A DNA stretch of 64,000 nucleotides from Otis tarda (GCA_026413225.1 CM048554.1:56875463-56939462); one strand, 5' to 3'; counted from the stretch's first letter, positions 35,424 to 49,500 are shown. Program-made: numbers and translations. Notes: generated from the sequence alone by a model not told the origin.

Positions 35424-38400
35424 ACTGTGCATATGTCTGTATAGAACAGAGCTTGCCAACATAACTGCCCTTATTAAAAAGAAGAAAGAAGAGCCATTAC
35501 AGCTGTTTCTGTTAGGCAATGCTGCTACAAATTAAGGAAAAAAAACGACCCCAAATCACCAATGTCACTTCTGGACAGCAGACAATAAGGCAATATATTA
35601 TGCCTAATGGAGAAGAAAAAGATAGTGAAGCTGCACAGCATTTCCACAGGAAACAGGAGAGAGAGGAAAGAGAAAGAGTCATATTGTAGAGACTGAAAAA
35701 CAGGGAAAAAAAATCAGGTTGGAGAGGGAGAAAAAAAGTGAAAGATGATGAGAACATGAGATCAGGGCAGATACAGAGATTAAGTGAAATAATAATACTT
35801 ATTATTAAACAAAAAATCGAAGTATGATATTAAATATAGCTAAAACTAGTGCTTTCCAAAAACACCTTCTTCAGGCAAATATTTTTTTGTAATTGTCATA
35901 GTTTATTAGGAAGTTTGACATAAAGGTCTTCAAGATCACACTAAAGCTCCCATTAAGAATGTCACCACAGTTTCCTGACAAGTTTCATATCATTGTATCA
36001 TTACTGTCTCCAAATTCTTGTTGTGGACACAGTGAAGCAGGCTTTGATGACATTTTACAATGCAGGGCTGCATTGTGTAAGGTTTTCAGTAGGGGCTGTG
36101 TGCCCTTCTCTGGGCTCTGGGTTAGTTTTGGACTCAGAGCTGCTCTCTGAGCACAAGGCCCTGGAGATGAGCTAAGACTACCAGAAGAAGGAGCTGTTCT
36201 GGGTCATCTCATCTTATGACTGCTGTCAGTGTCGGCAGATAAAGCAATTTACAGAAGGGGTATACCCCAAACCTTGTTGAATTTTTCTGTACTAGAAGAC
36301 CTCAAACATCTGTAATTGCTTGGAAGAAATATGACACAGGAGGCAGAAGAGGACTCCAACACAAAAAAAAAAAAAAAAAAAAGTTTAAATAAGCCAAATG
36401 TGGCATTCATTTGGAGTGAAAGTTACAGACATAGAGGACCGAATCAAAGTTTTGACTTATTTTCACTATGTGTTTACAAATTTTTGCAATATTTAGGATT
36501 TGGGATGACCCTCTTCTTAAAGTCAACTCCATTTCACCAAAGTCCTACTGGCTGCAGCTTTTGTCAAAGAGAGAGGATATGCCATATCAGCCCGACAGCC
36601 AGGTCACATCCTACAAATATCCCCTGATGATCTCCTTTCTTGTGCAAAGCAGCAGACATTGATGTGGCAGGACAGCAAAATTTGCACTACTGCTGCATAA
36701 GCTGTATTTGGCCAGACAAAACCTTTTGGTCTTCGAGACTACCACCTTGACATCTTCATGAGTACTAAATTCCATTAAAAACATAGAAATAAAAGTACTT
36801 CCAGTCTTTTGTTCTCCCCAGCCTGTATCAATGGAAAGATACCTCTGTTTTGGTATCATAAGAGTTCTATGGGTTGTTTAGACCAGGACTTCTGTCTCCT
36901 TGGTTTTGATTTATAAAGCACTGAACACACAAGATCTATGTACTCACCATAGGTTTTTGCCAAAAGAATTTAAGAATTCCTACCCAATTATTGTGTATCC
37001 AATTAGTCAAGTATTTATCATGACAACTTATCTCTGTCCATGCCCAGACTTGTGTGCACAGAAATAGGAACAATATTTCCTCTTCTAAATTTTAGCTCTG
37101 AAATTTTTTTTTTTAAAAGAGGTTAGGTTTGGAGCATGACAATCTTGCCACACGGGTGCATTTGAATATTGTCTAACGCTACTTACACTGTCAGCAGATG
37201 AAAATAAGGCCTGTCATTCGTATTTCACCTACCCTACAAACAGATTATGACCTATTCAATATCAAAGACAGGGTACAATGAGCTGTACAGCACAAACAAA
37301 CGTGGTTGTTTCTGTAGCAGTTGTATCTAATCTTGTATATTAGAGAATAGTCACCGAGTAAATTAGCTTGATTAAACAGAACTTGTCTTTTTGCAAAGTG
37401 AATATGCAGTTTTTGAAAGTTTTACAGCCACAACCCCACAGGGAGAGCAGGATATCTGTTGGGAAATTATACTTTTGTCTACCTAAGTAGTATCTCTTGT
37501 GACACAGCCTTTTGGACAGTGCACTATTATGGGTACATTGCTGCAGTATTGCTTTTATAACTGTTACACTGACATACAAGCAATGCAAATGGTCCAGAGT
37601 TTTTTTGAGAAATCTTTCAAAACAATTTCACTAAAAATTCTCACTTTTCCCCTTTTGCATTCATCTTATTACAGGCATACATAAGAGGAGAATTTTTAAA
37701 TTAATAACTAGATTATCACAAAGCCAAGAGGTCTCCAAATTTACTGAGGTCAAGTCTTTATAATCCTCTGCATGAGGTTACGTTTAAGCTAACAAGCCAT
37801 GTTGAAATAATTCCTCCTACCAGTAAGCACATCTATGGGGGCTGAGCTGTGTACTACAGTCTACAGAGAAACGTTTGTCTTTGAAAACAGTCAAAATAAC
37901 TTTTAGGGCTTTCTGTTGCATTTTCCCCTTTATTGAGTTACTTCTCCCCCAGGATCTAGTGGTGACTTGACTGAAAAGCAAATGAAAAGAAGGTAGTCCA
38001 TGTTTATCGGGCTAATAAACTCCAAGCAGGTAGGTAGCAGATGCAAGTGCTCCCAGTTTGCTTTCTTGCTCTATAAGAGGTCTCACCCAGAGCTGCCTCC
38101 TCTACCCCAAGTGAGAGCTCACTCCTTCTGCTGAGCAAGAGAGCTGTTAGTCTGGCACTAACTAATCCTATGCTCAATATAAGACCTAAAATTTACCAAA
38201 AAGTGTGCCTCCTCTGTATATCTTTAATAGGGGCAGGAAGGATAAAGTGTCTCAATACACTGAATTCTTTATTCTGCTCTGCATCTACAATACTGCAAAG
38301 TGCTCCAGAGCAATCCAGCTCTCAGAAGAGTTCACTTACTGTGCTGGTACTGAAAGTTAAAATATAGAGGGTGCAGCTGACAATGCACCAGAAAACAAAA

Positions 38401-38904
38401 TCTATAACTGAATGCCCATCTTGAATCGTTGTCTGGCAAAATGAATTTAAATGGTAGAAGGACTGAAAAGGTACCATATAAAATACGCCAGTAGGCACTT
38501 TAATGTTTGAATCTTAATGGGGTTTCTTTTTTACATTTATGTAAGTTCTTCAAAGATTTATTCTCTCAATTACCAATCAAAAGAACTCATAAAGGTAAAG
38601 TCAGTGGACCATGAAGGATTAGAGCTGTCTGCTAAGACAGATGCACACTTGGCAGGCCCTGTGCGTTAAACAACCCCATTTGATACCAATCCTTGGCCCA
38701 AATGATGCCTGTCAAACTAAGTTGTTTATCATGAACTATTTTGACTTAAAAAAAAAAAGAAGGAAAAAAATAACTACCGACTCCCCAGCAAAACTCCACA
38801 TAGTCTAGATTTTAGTTAAGATTTAGCCTGTAAAGACTGATTCTTAAATCCTGTTTATGGGAATATAGGAATTCCAGCTGATGAAAACTGAAAGCTAAAG
38901 GCTG
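35424..38904. other. unique non-coding DNA
   Basis: No gene or transposon is recognised. 35611-35760 is purine-rich. A perfect 9-2-9 palindrome ACAATGCAG..CTGCATTGT lies at 36057-36076, a size expected by chance a few times in a window of this length. An A20 run (36363-36382) creates the Lys stretch in a 103-codon frame at 36316-36627. Confidence 0.55.
36363..36382. repeat. A20 homopolymer
   Basis: Uninterrupted run of 20 A. Confidence 0.9.
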
Positions 38905-39003
38905 ACTTTACTGAAAGAGTGGTCACGCACTGGAACAGGATGCCAAAGGAAGTGGTGGAGTTACCATCCCTGGAGATGTTCAAAGAACATGTAGACATGG
39001 CAC
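38905..39003 (+). mobile_element. CR1 LINE fragment, left arm of fold-back
   Basis: A plus-strand CR1 segment covering the end of ORF2 (GAGTGGTCACGCACTGGAAC, GGAAGTGGTGGAG, ATGTTCAAAGAACATG). It stops abruptly at GACATGGCAC without the 3' UTR or terminal repeat that should follow, as seen in the related copy at 59.7-59.8 kb. It abuts an oppositely oriented copy of the same subfamily. Confidence 0.9.
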
Positions 39004-39582
39004 AGGTTGGAAAAAACCTCCAAGATCATCAAGTCGAACCCTAAACCCAACACCACCATGCCTACTAAACTATGTTCTGGAGTGCCATGTCTACATGTTT
39101 TTTGAACACCTCCAGGAATGGTGACTCCACCACGTCCTTGGGTAGCCTGTTCCAGTGCCTGACCACTCTTCCAGTGAAGAATTTTTTTCTTAATATCCAA
39201 CCTAAACCTCCCCTGCTGCAACTTGAGGCCATTTACTCTCATCCTATCCCTAGTTAGTTGGGAAAAGAGACCAACACCTACCTCGCTACAACCTCCTTTC
39301 AGGTAGTTGTAGATAGCAATAACGTCTCCCCCTCAGTCTCCTCTTCTCCAGACTAAACAATCACAGTTCCCTCAGCCACTCTTCACAAGACTCGTTCTCC
39401 AGACCCTTCATCAACTCCATTGTCCTTCTCTGGATGTGCTCCAGCAACCCAACGTCCTTCATGTAGTGAGAGGCCCAAAACCGAACACAGTATTTGAGGG
39501 GTGGTCTCACCAGTACCGAGTACAGGGGCACAATCACTTCCCTGCTCATGCTGGCCACACTGTTCCTGATACAAGCCAATGT
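39004..39582 (-). mobile_element. CR1 LINE 3' half, right part of fold-back
   Basis: A minus-strand CR1. The left edge begins AGGTTGGAAAAAACCTCC and CAAGATCATCAAGTCGAACC, which is the 3' UTR, but the ATTCTATG terminal repeat is missing. It then runs through the end of ORF2 and up to the segment shared with the CR1 at 19.9-20.0 kb (AACACAGTATTTGAGG, TACAGGGGCACAATCACTTC). Frames are broken, for example by a stop between the minus-strand frames at 38961-39242 and 39361-39600. The first of those frames crosses into the neighbouring fragment and is an artefact. Confidence 0.93.
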
Positions 39583-42500
39583 TGAAAGGATCCACTCCAT
39601 ATTTATGCCCCTTTTTCCTCCAAAGAAGATCTTTAAAGAGCTATTTTGTCAAATTGTGCTAGAGAAGAGTAGTGCTTTAACTATTTTGTCACATTAAGTA
39701 GGATTCTAAAGTAATATAATTTTTAAAGATAATGGAGGCTTTTTTCTTTTCCTGGAAAAGAATAGAAAGAAACTAGCATAATTTTTTTCACTATTTTTTC
39801 GCTGGCATTTCCCCCCTCTTTTATTATTTGGAGCATTGTTACTTATATGGCAAGGCAACATATTGCTGTATTAACAAGGTCGCTCAGTCACAAAATCCCA
39901 TTAGTGGTGAAAATGACAGAACTGAGTTGTGTAGTGACAAGTAAGGTCAGTTCCCACCTTGCGTATAGAAGGTCTCAGGTTCAAATTTACACAATGTGGA
40001 AGTAGAAGGAAATTCATCTGCAACTTGCGTCCACTCTGCAAAACTCATACAGAGACATCCTCAGCTTTCTTACTTAGACAAGGAAAATTCAATAAAGTCA
40101 GTAGCTTCTTTTGAGCTATACCTATAAAAACCCTGTATGAAACTGTAAATATTGAGCAAAACAATCCTCTTTCAATGTTTGTGTATGATACCGGTAAGAT
40201 CACATACTTTATAGCAAGGAATGCCGCAAGCAAGAGATCCATAATTCAGTTAAAGCAGGTATTATACAAATGCTTTGCTGTCTAATGGAAAGACTAGATA
40301 GCAACTTCTTAGGCACAGATGCTAGCAGAGGACTAATCTGTGCTGCCAGCAAACCTCTCCAAATCACAATTCTCTCCACGCTTCCTCCTGCCTCTTGTGC
40401 ATAGCAGTATGGCTCTGGCATTTACCACCAGTACAGGGCAGCATCCTCCTGCACCAGCTCGCCTGGGTGGCTCAGGGAGGAGGGACAGGAGCCCCACCAA
40501 ACCCTGCTGCTGAGCAGTGCCTCAAGGGAGCTGCGTTGCCCAACACCCCCAGCCCTAGGGAAGCTGGAGGGATAGGACACCGTGAGTGGCTTCACCCAGA
40601 TGCAGGTCTGTAATCAGTGTGAAACAAATAGCAGGCACTACAAAGAATAGTTAAATTGGCAATAATTCAATGGGAAAACACAAAACAAATTAAACCCTCT
40701 TGCAGTCCTACTCTTGTCTCCAAAATTCGCAAGTTCCACAGACTGAGGAACTCAGGGGAAAAATCTGATCTAAGTTTTGATTAGAGACAGATGAAAAATG
40801 TAAGCTGTCTTTCCTCAGTTCCTTGTCATATCTCTATTCCCTACAAATTTTCAAGAAATTTCTCAACAACAGACATGCAAATGGGTTTTCAGAAAGCTTT
40901 TCCTGCTTTTAAATAATTATCTTTTTTTTTGTCTTTGTTGAAAAAGTAAGAATTCTTGTTAGAAAAAATATGTTTTATTAATCCTTTAGTTTGTTTAAAA
41001 ACATGTTCTTGAGAAAACAGTTTTAATTATAGCTGTCACTCAGCTAAACATTAATATTTACTGGGATAAAAAATAAAATTAAAAAAATATCAAGAATATG
41101 GTAAAATATGATCCCCATTTTGGAATGTACTTTGTAACTTTCAACTCCTACAGACTCCATCTGAAGGCTGTTTCACAGGTATGGTCCAGGAAGTCCAGAA
41201 GGAACCTTACAACTGAAGAAATCTTCCTACTTCTAGGATTCTTATCTCTCCTACGTCCATGAAGAGATGAGGCTATCTGGCCCAAGACTTTCAGAGACTC
41301 CAAATTCCTACACAATTTTCCACCCCAGGTTCTCACTGAACTTTACTTTTAAATAAATTAAGTTCAGGCATACATTAGGTCATACGCTGAGCCCGACATC
41401 AGAGCATGAGGGCTCGAACACCATTACACAAAGAGACATCCAGATAAACACCCCAGTCTTATCCAGCTACAGCAAAAGCTGCAGAGACTCGTGTGTTCCT
41501 GCTTCTACTAATAGGAGTAGTCAGAATTAGATGAGAGGAGGAAAGCTGATGTTTGAGGAGGGGCTGGGAATAAAATATAAAACCTCTGGCTTCTCTGAAC
41601 CTTGTCACTCCATATGTTCTCGCTTGGCGTGACTGAAGATTCACTACTAAGGCTGGTGTTTGCACAGGCTGGACGTGGTTGCAGATATTGTAGAAAACCT
41701 AGTGAGCCACAGAAAATTCTTTCCCTTTATTAACGCTCTGCTGAAGCTTTTAAGCACCATTATCCATCCCACGCGCAGACTTCGTAGGCACAGCTGGCCT
41801 TTCACTGAGAAAGGAAATATTTCCATCTCAAAGACATTTGCTGTTTATGAACCGTCCCAAAGACTTAAGATATTTTTAAGGCACAGTCTCATTTCAAAGA
41901 AATTTACATAGAAATATTAACATCCTTGTAAATGAATCAGGTGTTATGCATCATCTATAATGAAAGCAGTTCAGAGAGTCTTACTGAGCACCTACACAAT
42001 CCAAGGAGGGGTTGATTTTCATTAGGTACCTACTTAATGCTTAGGAAAATGGGATCATGAACACGACTTAGCTTTCCAGGCACTCTCCGCATGTTCTTAA
42101 ATTATTTACATCAAAAAAATATTTCAAGTTTAAAGTAGATTTAATGCAGTAGAGATTGAAATTTTAAAGAATAAGAATGAAATCCTAGTTCTGGTTACGT
42201 CAGTGTGAGTTTTGCCCTTCGCAGTTCCATTGCAGAGGAAAATTAAACACCACCCTCCTCCTCGCCCCCAATAGCTTGGTAACTTTCTAAAAGCTTTTCA
42301 CCTCATAGGTATTTAGATACATAATTCCTATGGACTGCAATAGGATGTAGCTGGGCAATTAACTTCTGAATAGCGGTGTGGGAGAGGTGCTATGCTGATG
42401 GTGAGAATCCCACACAGATGGTCAGAGTGCAAATGGAAGTCTTCATATTGCACACTCGCTGGGGTATAAGCCGTTTTTTATTGTATGCTTGTTATGGTCT

Positions 42501-45500
42501 CTGGTAATTTATATGTACCTGTCTTGTATTGCACGTAAGTAGGGATTTTCTCTGGGTTCTGAGAGACACCAGGATCACTCCACAAATGCAATACCAGCTC
42601 CAAGTAGAGACTCAGGACCAGCAGATACCTGGAGAAATGTCTATTCCCAGGACACACAGGGAGGGAATGTGCTGAGGGCAGCAGTCTCCTGTCTACTTGG
42701 ATACCTAACGCTCTAGAGAAAGGCAACTTGTGACTCCAATGGGAGCCAAATCAGCTCATCACCTTGTGAAAATCAAACCCCTTGATCTGATCTGACTGCT
42801 CAGTGCAGAGGTCACGGCTTCCTGCTGCTTCCCTTTTGGCTCAGGATGTGTCAGTGATGCACATAATGGAATAAATATACTGGTAACAGGACTTTGGCAA
42901 GTCACTCACAGAGGTGGATTTCCACTTTCCTAAGCAAAATCTGCAGAAGGGGCAGGTATATTTAGTTAAAAGGCATTTCACCTAATTGACACAAAGTGTA
43001 ATAATTCTTGCCTGTGTTACAATTTCAGGCTGTCAAAATTTTTGGCTGAACCTGTTAAGACACAAAGTTGAAGATCAAGTAGCTTTTGAAAGAAATGTCC
43101 AATTAGCTTCCTTTTCTGATTTTTATTTGTCCTGAAATTAGATTTTATTGCAATTGTATTTACAAAACTTGTGCTGTGGGATATCTTCCCTCCATAGTCT
43201 GTCATTGCTAATGAGCAAAGGACACACAAAGTTCTTACAAGTTATTTTCTCTCTTATCATTCCTCAAGGTGAACTACAATTTCTTTCAAGAGCTTTGCTT
43301 GCAGAAAGTAAGGATTTTGTGAAAGACAGAGGCAAAAATATTAATTGCTTTTTCCCACTTTGCTGACAGTTCCAATAGCAGCAAATGTTACTGCAAAGAA
43401 GAAAAAAAGCCTCCCACTGTCAACTGCAAGATCTCACCAGTCCTGAAGTCAGCTCAACCTTTGCAGTTACTCCTGCCTTCCTTCCCCAGTAAAGTCCTGG
43501 GAGGGTGCAGAGGAATCCTCTCCAGTAGAAAGATTATGGAAAAAGTCAGAGAAGATTACAATCACCAGGCCAATTAACTGAAGCAGTAAAAGTGATTCCT
43601 ATAGGAGTGGAATCTTTCAGATCCTGGAAGGGAAGGGAGGGCAAAGCAATAATAAGAAACTAGAAGGGAATTTATGTTTTCCCCTTTTTCTTCACAAGAG
43701 ATGAACTTTCCTCCAAAATGTCTGATTTCAAGACAAAGGTTACACTGTTAGATGCTGATTTCACACCTTAGAAATAATGGATAAAACAAAACCATATAAT
43801 ATTTGCCATGTAGAATAGAATATAGATTTTTTTTTTTTACACCCTACCAGCCTGCCAAACAAAGTATGAGTTGAAACAGACTGTGTGGCAACTTCAGGTC
43901 ATCATAATTCTCTTTAGTTCTTCTCCTTGTCAAAAGTAATGATATCAAAGCTGCCCTTTTGTTCCCCTTAATTCTATCAAATGCACTCTCTGTCTCTGAG
44001 CTTCCCTACATCCTCTTGCAAAGATGAAGAATAACTTGGACTCAGACATATCTATAATCATGATCCGAACTCAAAGAGCCAAGAGAGCAATCTCTGGACA
44101 ACTCCAGCCCTACAGACAGCCTGCATTTACCTGGGAGATGCAGTGGTGTAATGTGAACAAGAATCAGGCTCTGCAGCATAATCAATGACAACAGTTAAAG
44201 ATAATGTTTCAGATTCCACCCAACTTTTTCACAAAATATACTAATTTTGAGGATAGCCTGCACCCTCTCCAGCTCCTGCATAAACCTGTAAGCACTGAAG
44301 GCCATAGGTAACTATATGTTTTTGCATTCAGTGTCTCCAGACACATATCCAGAAAAACCTCAGACTGGAAATGAGCTGAGTAGCTCAGCTTTAAGTATTA
44401 GTTTTGTAGGGCTTCACAAAATAAGAGGTGACCTGTCTCCATCCCCTGAGGCCCACGAACTGCTAGATTTGCTGTGTGCCTGCTCTCTTGGGCTTTGCAA
44501 AAAATAGACCTAACAGTTCTCTTCAAATACACAACCAGCTGCAGGGAAAATATTGCCTCCATCCCAGGCTGTGTTGAATGGTTAAGTACATCCTGTGGGT
44601 ACTTCATCTTGATTCCCTTCTTGGTCCAAGGGGGATTTAAAGTTGCCCCTCCCAGAGAGGTGCATTTTTCTCTCTGTTGCGGGGTAGAAGCAGACCTCGT
44701 TCCCCCACAGTCACCACTTACTGATGTAAAGGTGGAACATCATTCAGGATCTGGGATGTTCTCCTGGGAGAGAACAAGAACTAAGTATTGATCATTATTA
44801 GAAAGACTTATGTAGATGAATAGCTGTGGGTTTGGAGTTTATTTGTTTGGTTTTTGTTTTGTTTTGTTTTTCTAAATCTTATAACCTCTAACTATATAAC
44901 TTCTACCTAGATTTGTGATGCATTATTTCATTTGTTTCATTACAGACAGTAATTACAGTATGAGATAACCACTATGCCAACAGTTACATCGCACATGAAT
45001 TAGGTGGAAAGCACCTGCCCATCATTCTCCACTCACCAGGAATTTCTGATACTATGGTGATGAGGGTAAAGAGCAAGTGGTCACAGTCATATTTCGCTAT
45101 ATGCTTTACTAGCAGTTTACAACAAGCTTACAAGAAAAGATTATAGTCCAGAAAAAAAAAAAAAACAAAAGAGAAGAAATACCACTCTCGCCACTGGCTC
45201 CTTTTTCCTGGAAGGTATATATGGTATAGAGTCCAGTGGTGAGTCAGAGCCCCATAATGATTTCCAGTATAATCATGTTATAAAGCATCCTTGTATTGTT
45301 TTTACTATTTTGTGTCCACCAGTTCTGACCAAGTTTTTCCCTCCAAACCAGAGACCCATAATTATAGACACTGGTCACACCATGCAAGTGACCATTGTGT
45401 GTTGTAATCTGGAGAACAGAGACATTGACTTCCTGCAGTCCTTACTAGGAAACTGGTAGTACAGACTGACTTTGAGATCTTTCTCCATAGTCTTAGACGA

Positions 45501-46249
45501 AACAATGAAAGTTTATTTTTCTGAGTTCAATCTCAGAAGGAAGGAAAAGGAGAATGAGGGTAGTGTCTAGAAATAACTTTCCTCTGAGGAATGTCAGCAT
45601 TGTCAACATGAAGACTGTTATAATTATTAAAGCTTTAATATTCAGAATATTGCCAAGAATCTGTAAGAGAACACTTTCTAAAACAGAGGAGGATAAAACC
45701 AAACACTGCTTTGGATTTAGTTAGTATGAAAAGATCTGAGCATAAATCAGAATCCAGATTTTGACACCATACAGTAGTCACATTTGGATCCAGTATTGGT
45801 TTTGGCCCTAGAAACAACTATTTCCATATTTTAAAATAACCTTTAAAAAGAACATTTTCATAAGTTACTTTTTCCAACTCTTCTCACCAAGTTGGATAGA
45901 AACCGGCTTTTTTTTCCTTTCTTCTCTCATTAACAATGGCAAGCTGAGACACCTTGTAAAGTGACTGTGGGAACTGGCGCTTTCACCATAAAACATCAAA
46001 CATCATGAGCCTTGTCAACAAGGCACTCTGCATCTTAAGCAAATAACAAATCAGTGGTAGAGCAGGGAATAAACACCACAAGCCTCACCTCTCACTAGGC
46101 TTTTTAATAGTCGGATAAACTGCTTCCTAAACACAAAAGCTGCTTGCTTCTGGCTGTCATCGCCAAAAGTCTTGAATTATGAGATCCCAGTCTTAACACA
46201 AGCATTTGACACTAAGTGGTCCCACAGAAGAACATAAAGTTGGAGTCAA
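39583..46249. other. unique AT-rich non-coding DNA
   Basis: No gene or transposon is recognised. 40395-40613 is somewhat GC-rich, with a 72-codon Pro/Ala-rich frame that matches nothing I know. A TTTG/TTTTG repeat lies at 44842-44871. A 105-codon frame at 44474-44791 has no motif. Confidence 0.55.
44842..44871. repeat. T/G simple repeat (TTTTG)n-like
   Basis: Irregular tandem of TTTG and TTTTG units. Confidence 0.8.
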
Positions 46250-46500
46250 ACTGTCAGGCAATCGAGGCTTCAGCATTAAAATTAAAGTTTTTATAATTAA
46301 AATGCTAAAAGACAAACCCACTTTTCAGCAAAAAGAATACCACGTGAGCTGGATGATTTCACAGAAATGACCAGCTGTCATTCTGAGACATTTGAGACCA
46401 GGTCTCAAACGGAGAGTGTCAGCTGCTGTATCTTTAACAGTTAACCTGGCTGAAAGGACTGTCCAATCATTCCCCTCATTCCTGAGGGCTTGGAAATGTT
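46250..46500. promoter_or_regulatory. candidate regulatory block with palindromes
   Basis: Within 250 bp there are a 13 bp inverted repeat with two mismatches (46272-46284 and 46294-46306, ATTA-rich), a CACGTG E-box (46341-46346), two CAGCTG E-boxes (46372-46377 and 46420-46425), and a perfect palindrome TTTGAGACC-A-GGTCTCAAA (46391-46409). No transposon is recognised. The clustering suggests an enhancer-like element, but this is inference. Confidence 0.25.
46391..46409. repeat. perfect 9-1-9 palindrome
   Basis: TTTGAGACC and its exact complement GGTCTCAAA flank a single A. This could bind a dimeric protein or extrude as a small hairpin. Confidence 0.85.
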
Positions 46501-49500
46501 GTAAAGCCTTGGATCATCCAAAGTTGTTTTCTAATCCCAAACAGTAAACACATAAAAATATATTCAAGAAAAAATTTTCCTAGTGACTAGTAAAGTATGA
46601 ATAAGTAGTTCTGGCTGTCAGTTTGTAGCAGTTATTAAACTTTCAGGCATTATTAAAAGGCTAAACTAACTCAGCTGCCTTCAGTGGTGTTGCAATCCAG
46701 GAACAGTTTAGAAAAATGGTAAGACTCTTCTTTGTTAAAACTCTTAAAATATGTAAACACAAACATTTCTTATTCTAAATATGTAAAGTGGTTAATTTAC
46801 TGCAAGCTAAAACATTTTTTTTAAATGCTTAGTTTGTTTTATAAAGCAAGAGCTTCTGGCCTAAGGAGTTATAGAAAGAAGGTGTGTTCTTTATTGTTTT
46901 AATATAGTTTAACTACATAATTGCTGGAATGTTTCCTTCTCAATATTTAATGCTCCTCTACCTGGAAGACTATATTTAATCAGAACATGTGCAACACAAA
47001 GTACGCACCAAGAAAAGGCAAGAGCAGGAAAACGTACTATTTGCTTAAGAAAAAGGCAAAACAGATCAGCAGTTCCCCGTCTCAGACTGAAAACACAGGC
47101 ACAAATGTTTAGACATTCATAAATGTCAAAACTGTATTTCCCAGGGTGAAATCCTGCCACCACCCTCCCAAAATCAGCCAAATTGCTCCTCTGACTTCAG
47201 TAGGGCCAGTATTTAATTTCCCATGACTTTCAGTCAGAAGAGGGCAGAGCACAGCACAGATCAGCAGATCATTAAAATTAGTTGATCCTGGTGTCCATTC
47301 TCTTATGATCTCCACAGACATTTCTAATCAATTACTTTCCAATTAATTGCTGAAATATCCCGTTACATGGATTACAGACAAATCTTTCCAGATGTATCCA
47401 TTTAGAATCTAGAAGCCAGCATAAATCCACCTCTCTTGACATACCTTCTCTTTTTTGATTTATTTTTAATCTTGCACTTCTTTTTTCCAATACCTTTTAT
47501 CCCTTGTTCCATACTCCTCCCTCTCAGGGAAAATGCACGGTAACAGTATAGACTGCACGGCAGCAGGAGGAACGAAAGGTTTATTTCAAAGTTGCTCTGT
47601 TCTTTTGTGTGTGTGTGGTTTTGTTAAGCATACACTGTATTTCTGAAATCCAGCTAGGAAAACCTAGAAAAGTCTTCCAATTATAATCCTTGATATTTCC
47701 CCTGAAGCTAAACCAAAGCCCCTTTGAACTAGAAAAGTGTCTTTCAAAAATGAGAAGGGCAAGACCTGAACTTTTCTACCTGTAGTCTTCTAGTCCAAGA
47801 TTAGAGTTGTTTTTTTTTTTTTCCCCCTCTCCTTGAGGAAGAAAATACAGTGATTTTTAATACAACTATTTTTAGCTAATCCAGCTTTCCTTTTTATCCT
47901 CTGTAGCCAATGCCTGCACCAGTCATTTGAGCATTATTTAAGTTATATGTCTACATCAAAAGTAACAGTTTCCCTGGTGTATATTTGCTGGCTGTGCAGA
48001 GGAGGTAAATAAGATTTTGCAGTGCTTCTTGTCAAAAATCCCATTGTCATAGGCATGCTTATTGATTTATTTTCTGAAGTATGTAAGTTACGAATTAGCC
48101 TTTGCTCATGTTAAAACCAGTTTCCATTAGGAAGTCAATGCCTCATAAGGTGCAGATGGATTTAGCATGTGTATATTCACCTGGTGCTCTCTCAAATGGT
48201 TCCATGGTGGGGTTGCAGGGTGATTTCAGGGAGGAGAGCATTCATCATTCTTGCTTACATGGCAGCTAATAGGCTTCTCCCCGCCACTCGGGGTGCTGCT
48301 TGTAACAAGACCATAAAGATCGAGACCATGTATGTGTTGGCTAGCATAACTACTTTAATGCAGGTGGTTTCGAAAACTTATAGGTAACATAAATGTAAGT
48401 CTTCTGGCATGAAGTATCATAACAAGGTGCAGCGAAGGTTTAACGCACAGAAAGGGAATAATTCCAATTTTTCTAACGGGCTTTCATACCCATATGAAGA
48501 AAAGCAGTTCAGCTTCCTACATCTTTTAAAAGTAGCATGCTTTACATAAAACCTATTGCCTTTCTGCTTGATCTATGGTTTTAAACATAATATGCCCAGA
48601 ATCTGAACTTAAAAGGTAATAAAGATGCTGTCTTCTGGGACCAGGACAGCAATGAAACCTCCATTTTCATAACTCACCAACCCCAAAGTACAGCTTATCA
48701 AATTTATTCTCATGGAATGTTGAACAAATAAACCGAGGGAAACACATTCAAGTGAAATAATGTTCAGTATTTTAATTTGAGGTCTGTGTGAGGACAAGTA
48801 ATCATGCATTTTGCTTAATTGCTTCACACTTATTCCTGTTTTTAACACCTCTCCAGCAAATTAGACAAGAATCTTCAATGTGTTACTGGAGTTGTGTCAA
48901 AGATCATATATTACCCACTTTGTGTGCTCCAGCAAAAGTCCAGAAGCTGCACAGAAGATAGACTGGACCAGAGAGAAAGGAAAAGCTTATGAAAGGAAGT
49001 CTCATGGTACATTCCTGAAGTTAAAAAGAGATATTCCTACTACAGAAGCACTTAAAGGCCTTAACCAGAGTAAGTTCCTTGCTATATCCAGTAGAGCCTG
49101 GATGGTCTATTGTTTAAAGAACAAGTTTAAAGCTTTACATTTGAATGCCCCAGGCATCTCAGAGCTACAAGGTAACTAGGAAAGTCCTCAGCCAACTCCT
49201 CAAGTGTTTTGATGTTCTTAGTTAACCCACAATTTTAGCATAAGGACCTCTTACTGATTGAATGCCTTTCCAATACACAAGGAGCACTGCTACGTGAAAA
49301 ACTGTGGACACCAATTCGTTAGGCACTGAAGCCCTGAGTGTCACGGTTTAGATCTGCATGGTGCGACTAGCACTTCTTCACCTCCCAGACACATTGCAAA
49401 GACTGAAGGGCAGCCACGTACTATGATTTCCAAATGCCACTTAGGTAGTGCTGCTGATTTCTCCTTGATGCATCTGGGAAAGCAGGAAGTTAAAATGTGA

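Noticed and set aside
38961-39242. 93-codon minus frame spanning the CR1 junction
   Set aside because: It crosses from one CR1 fragment into an inverted one, so it cannot be an ancestral coding frame.
49336-49365. TGTCACGGTTTAG as an LTR start
   Set aside because: Only about 12 bases resemble a retroviral LTR start; no matching end or target duplication was found nearby.
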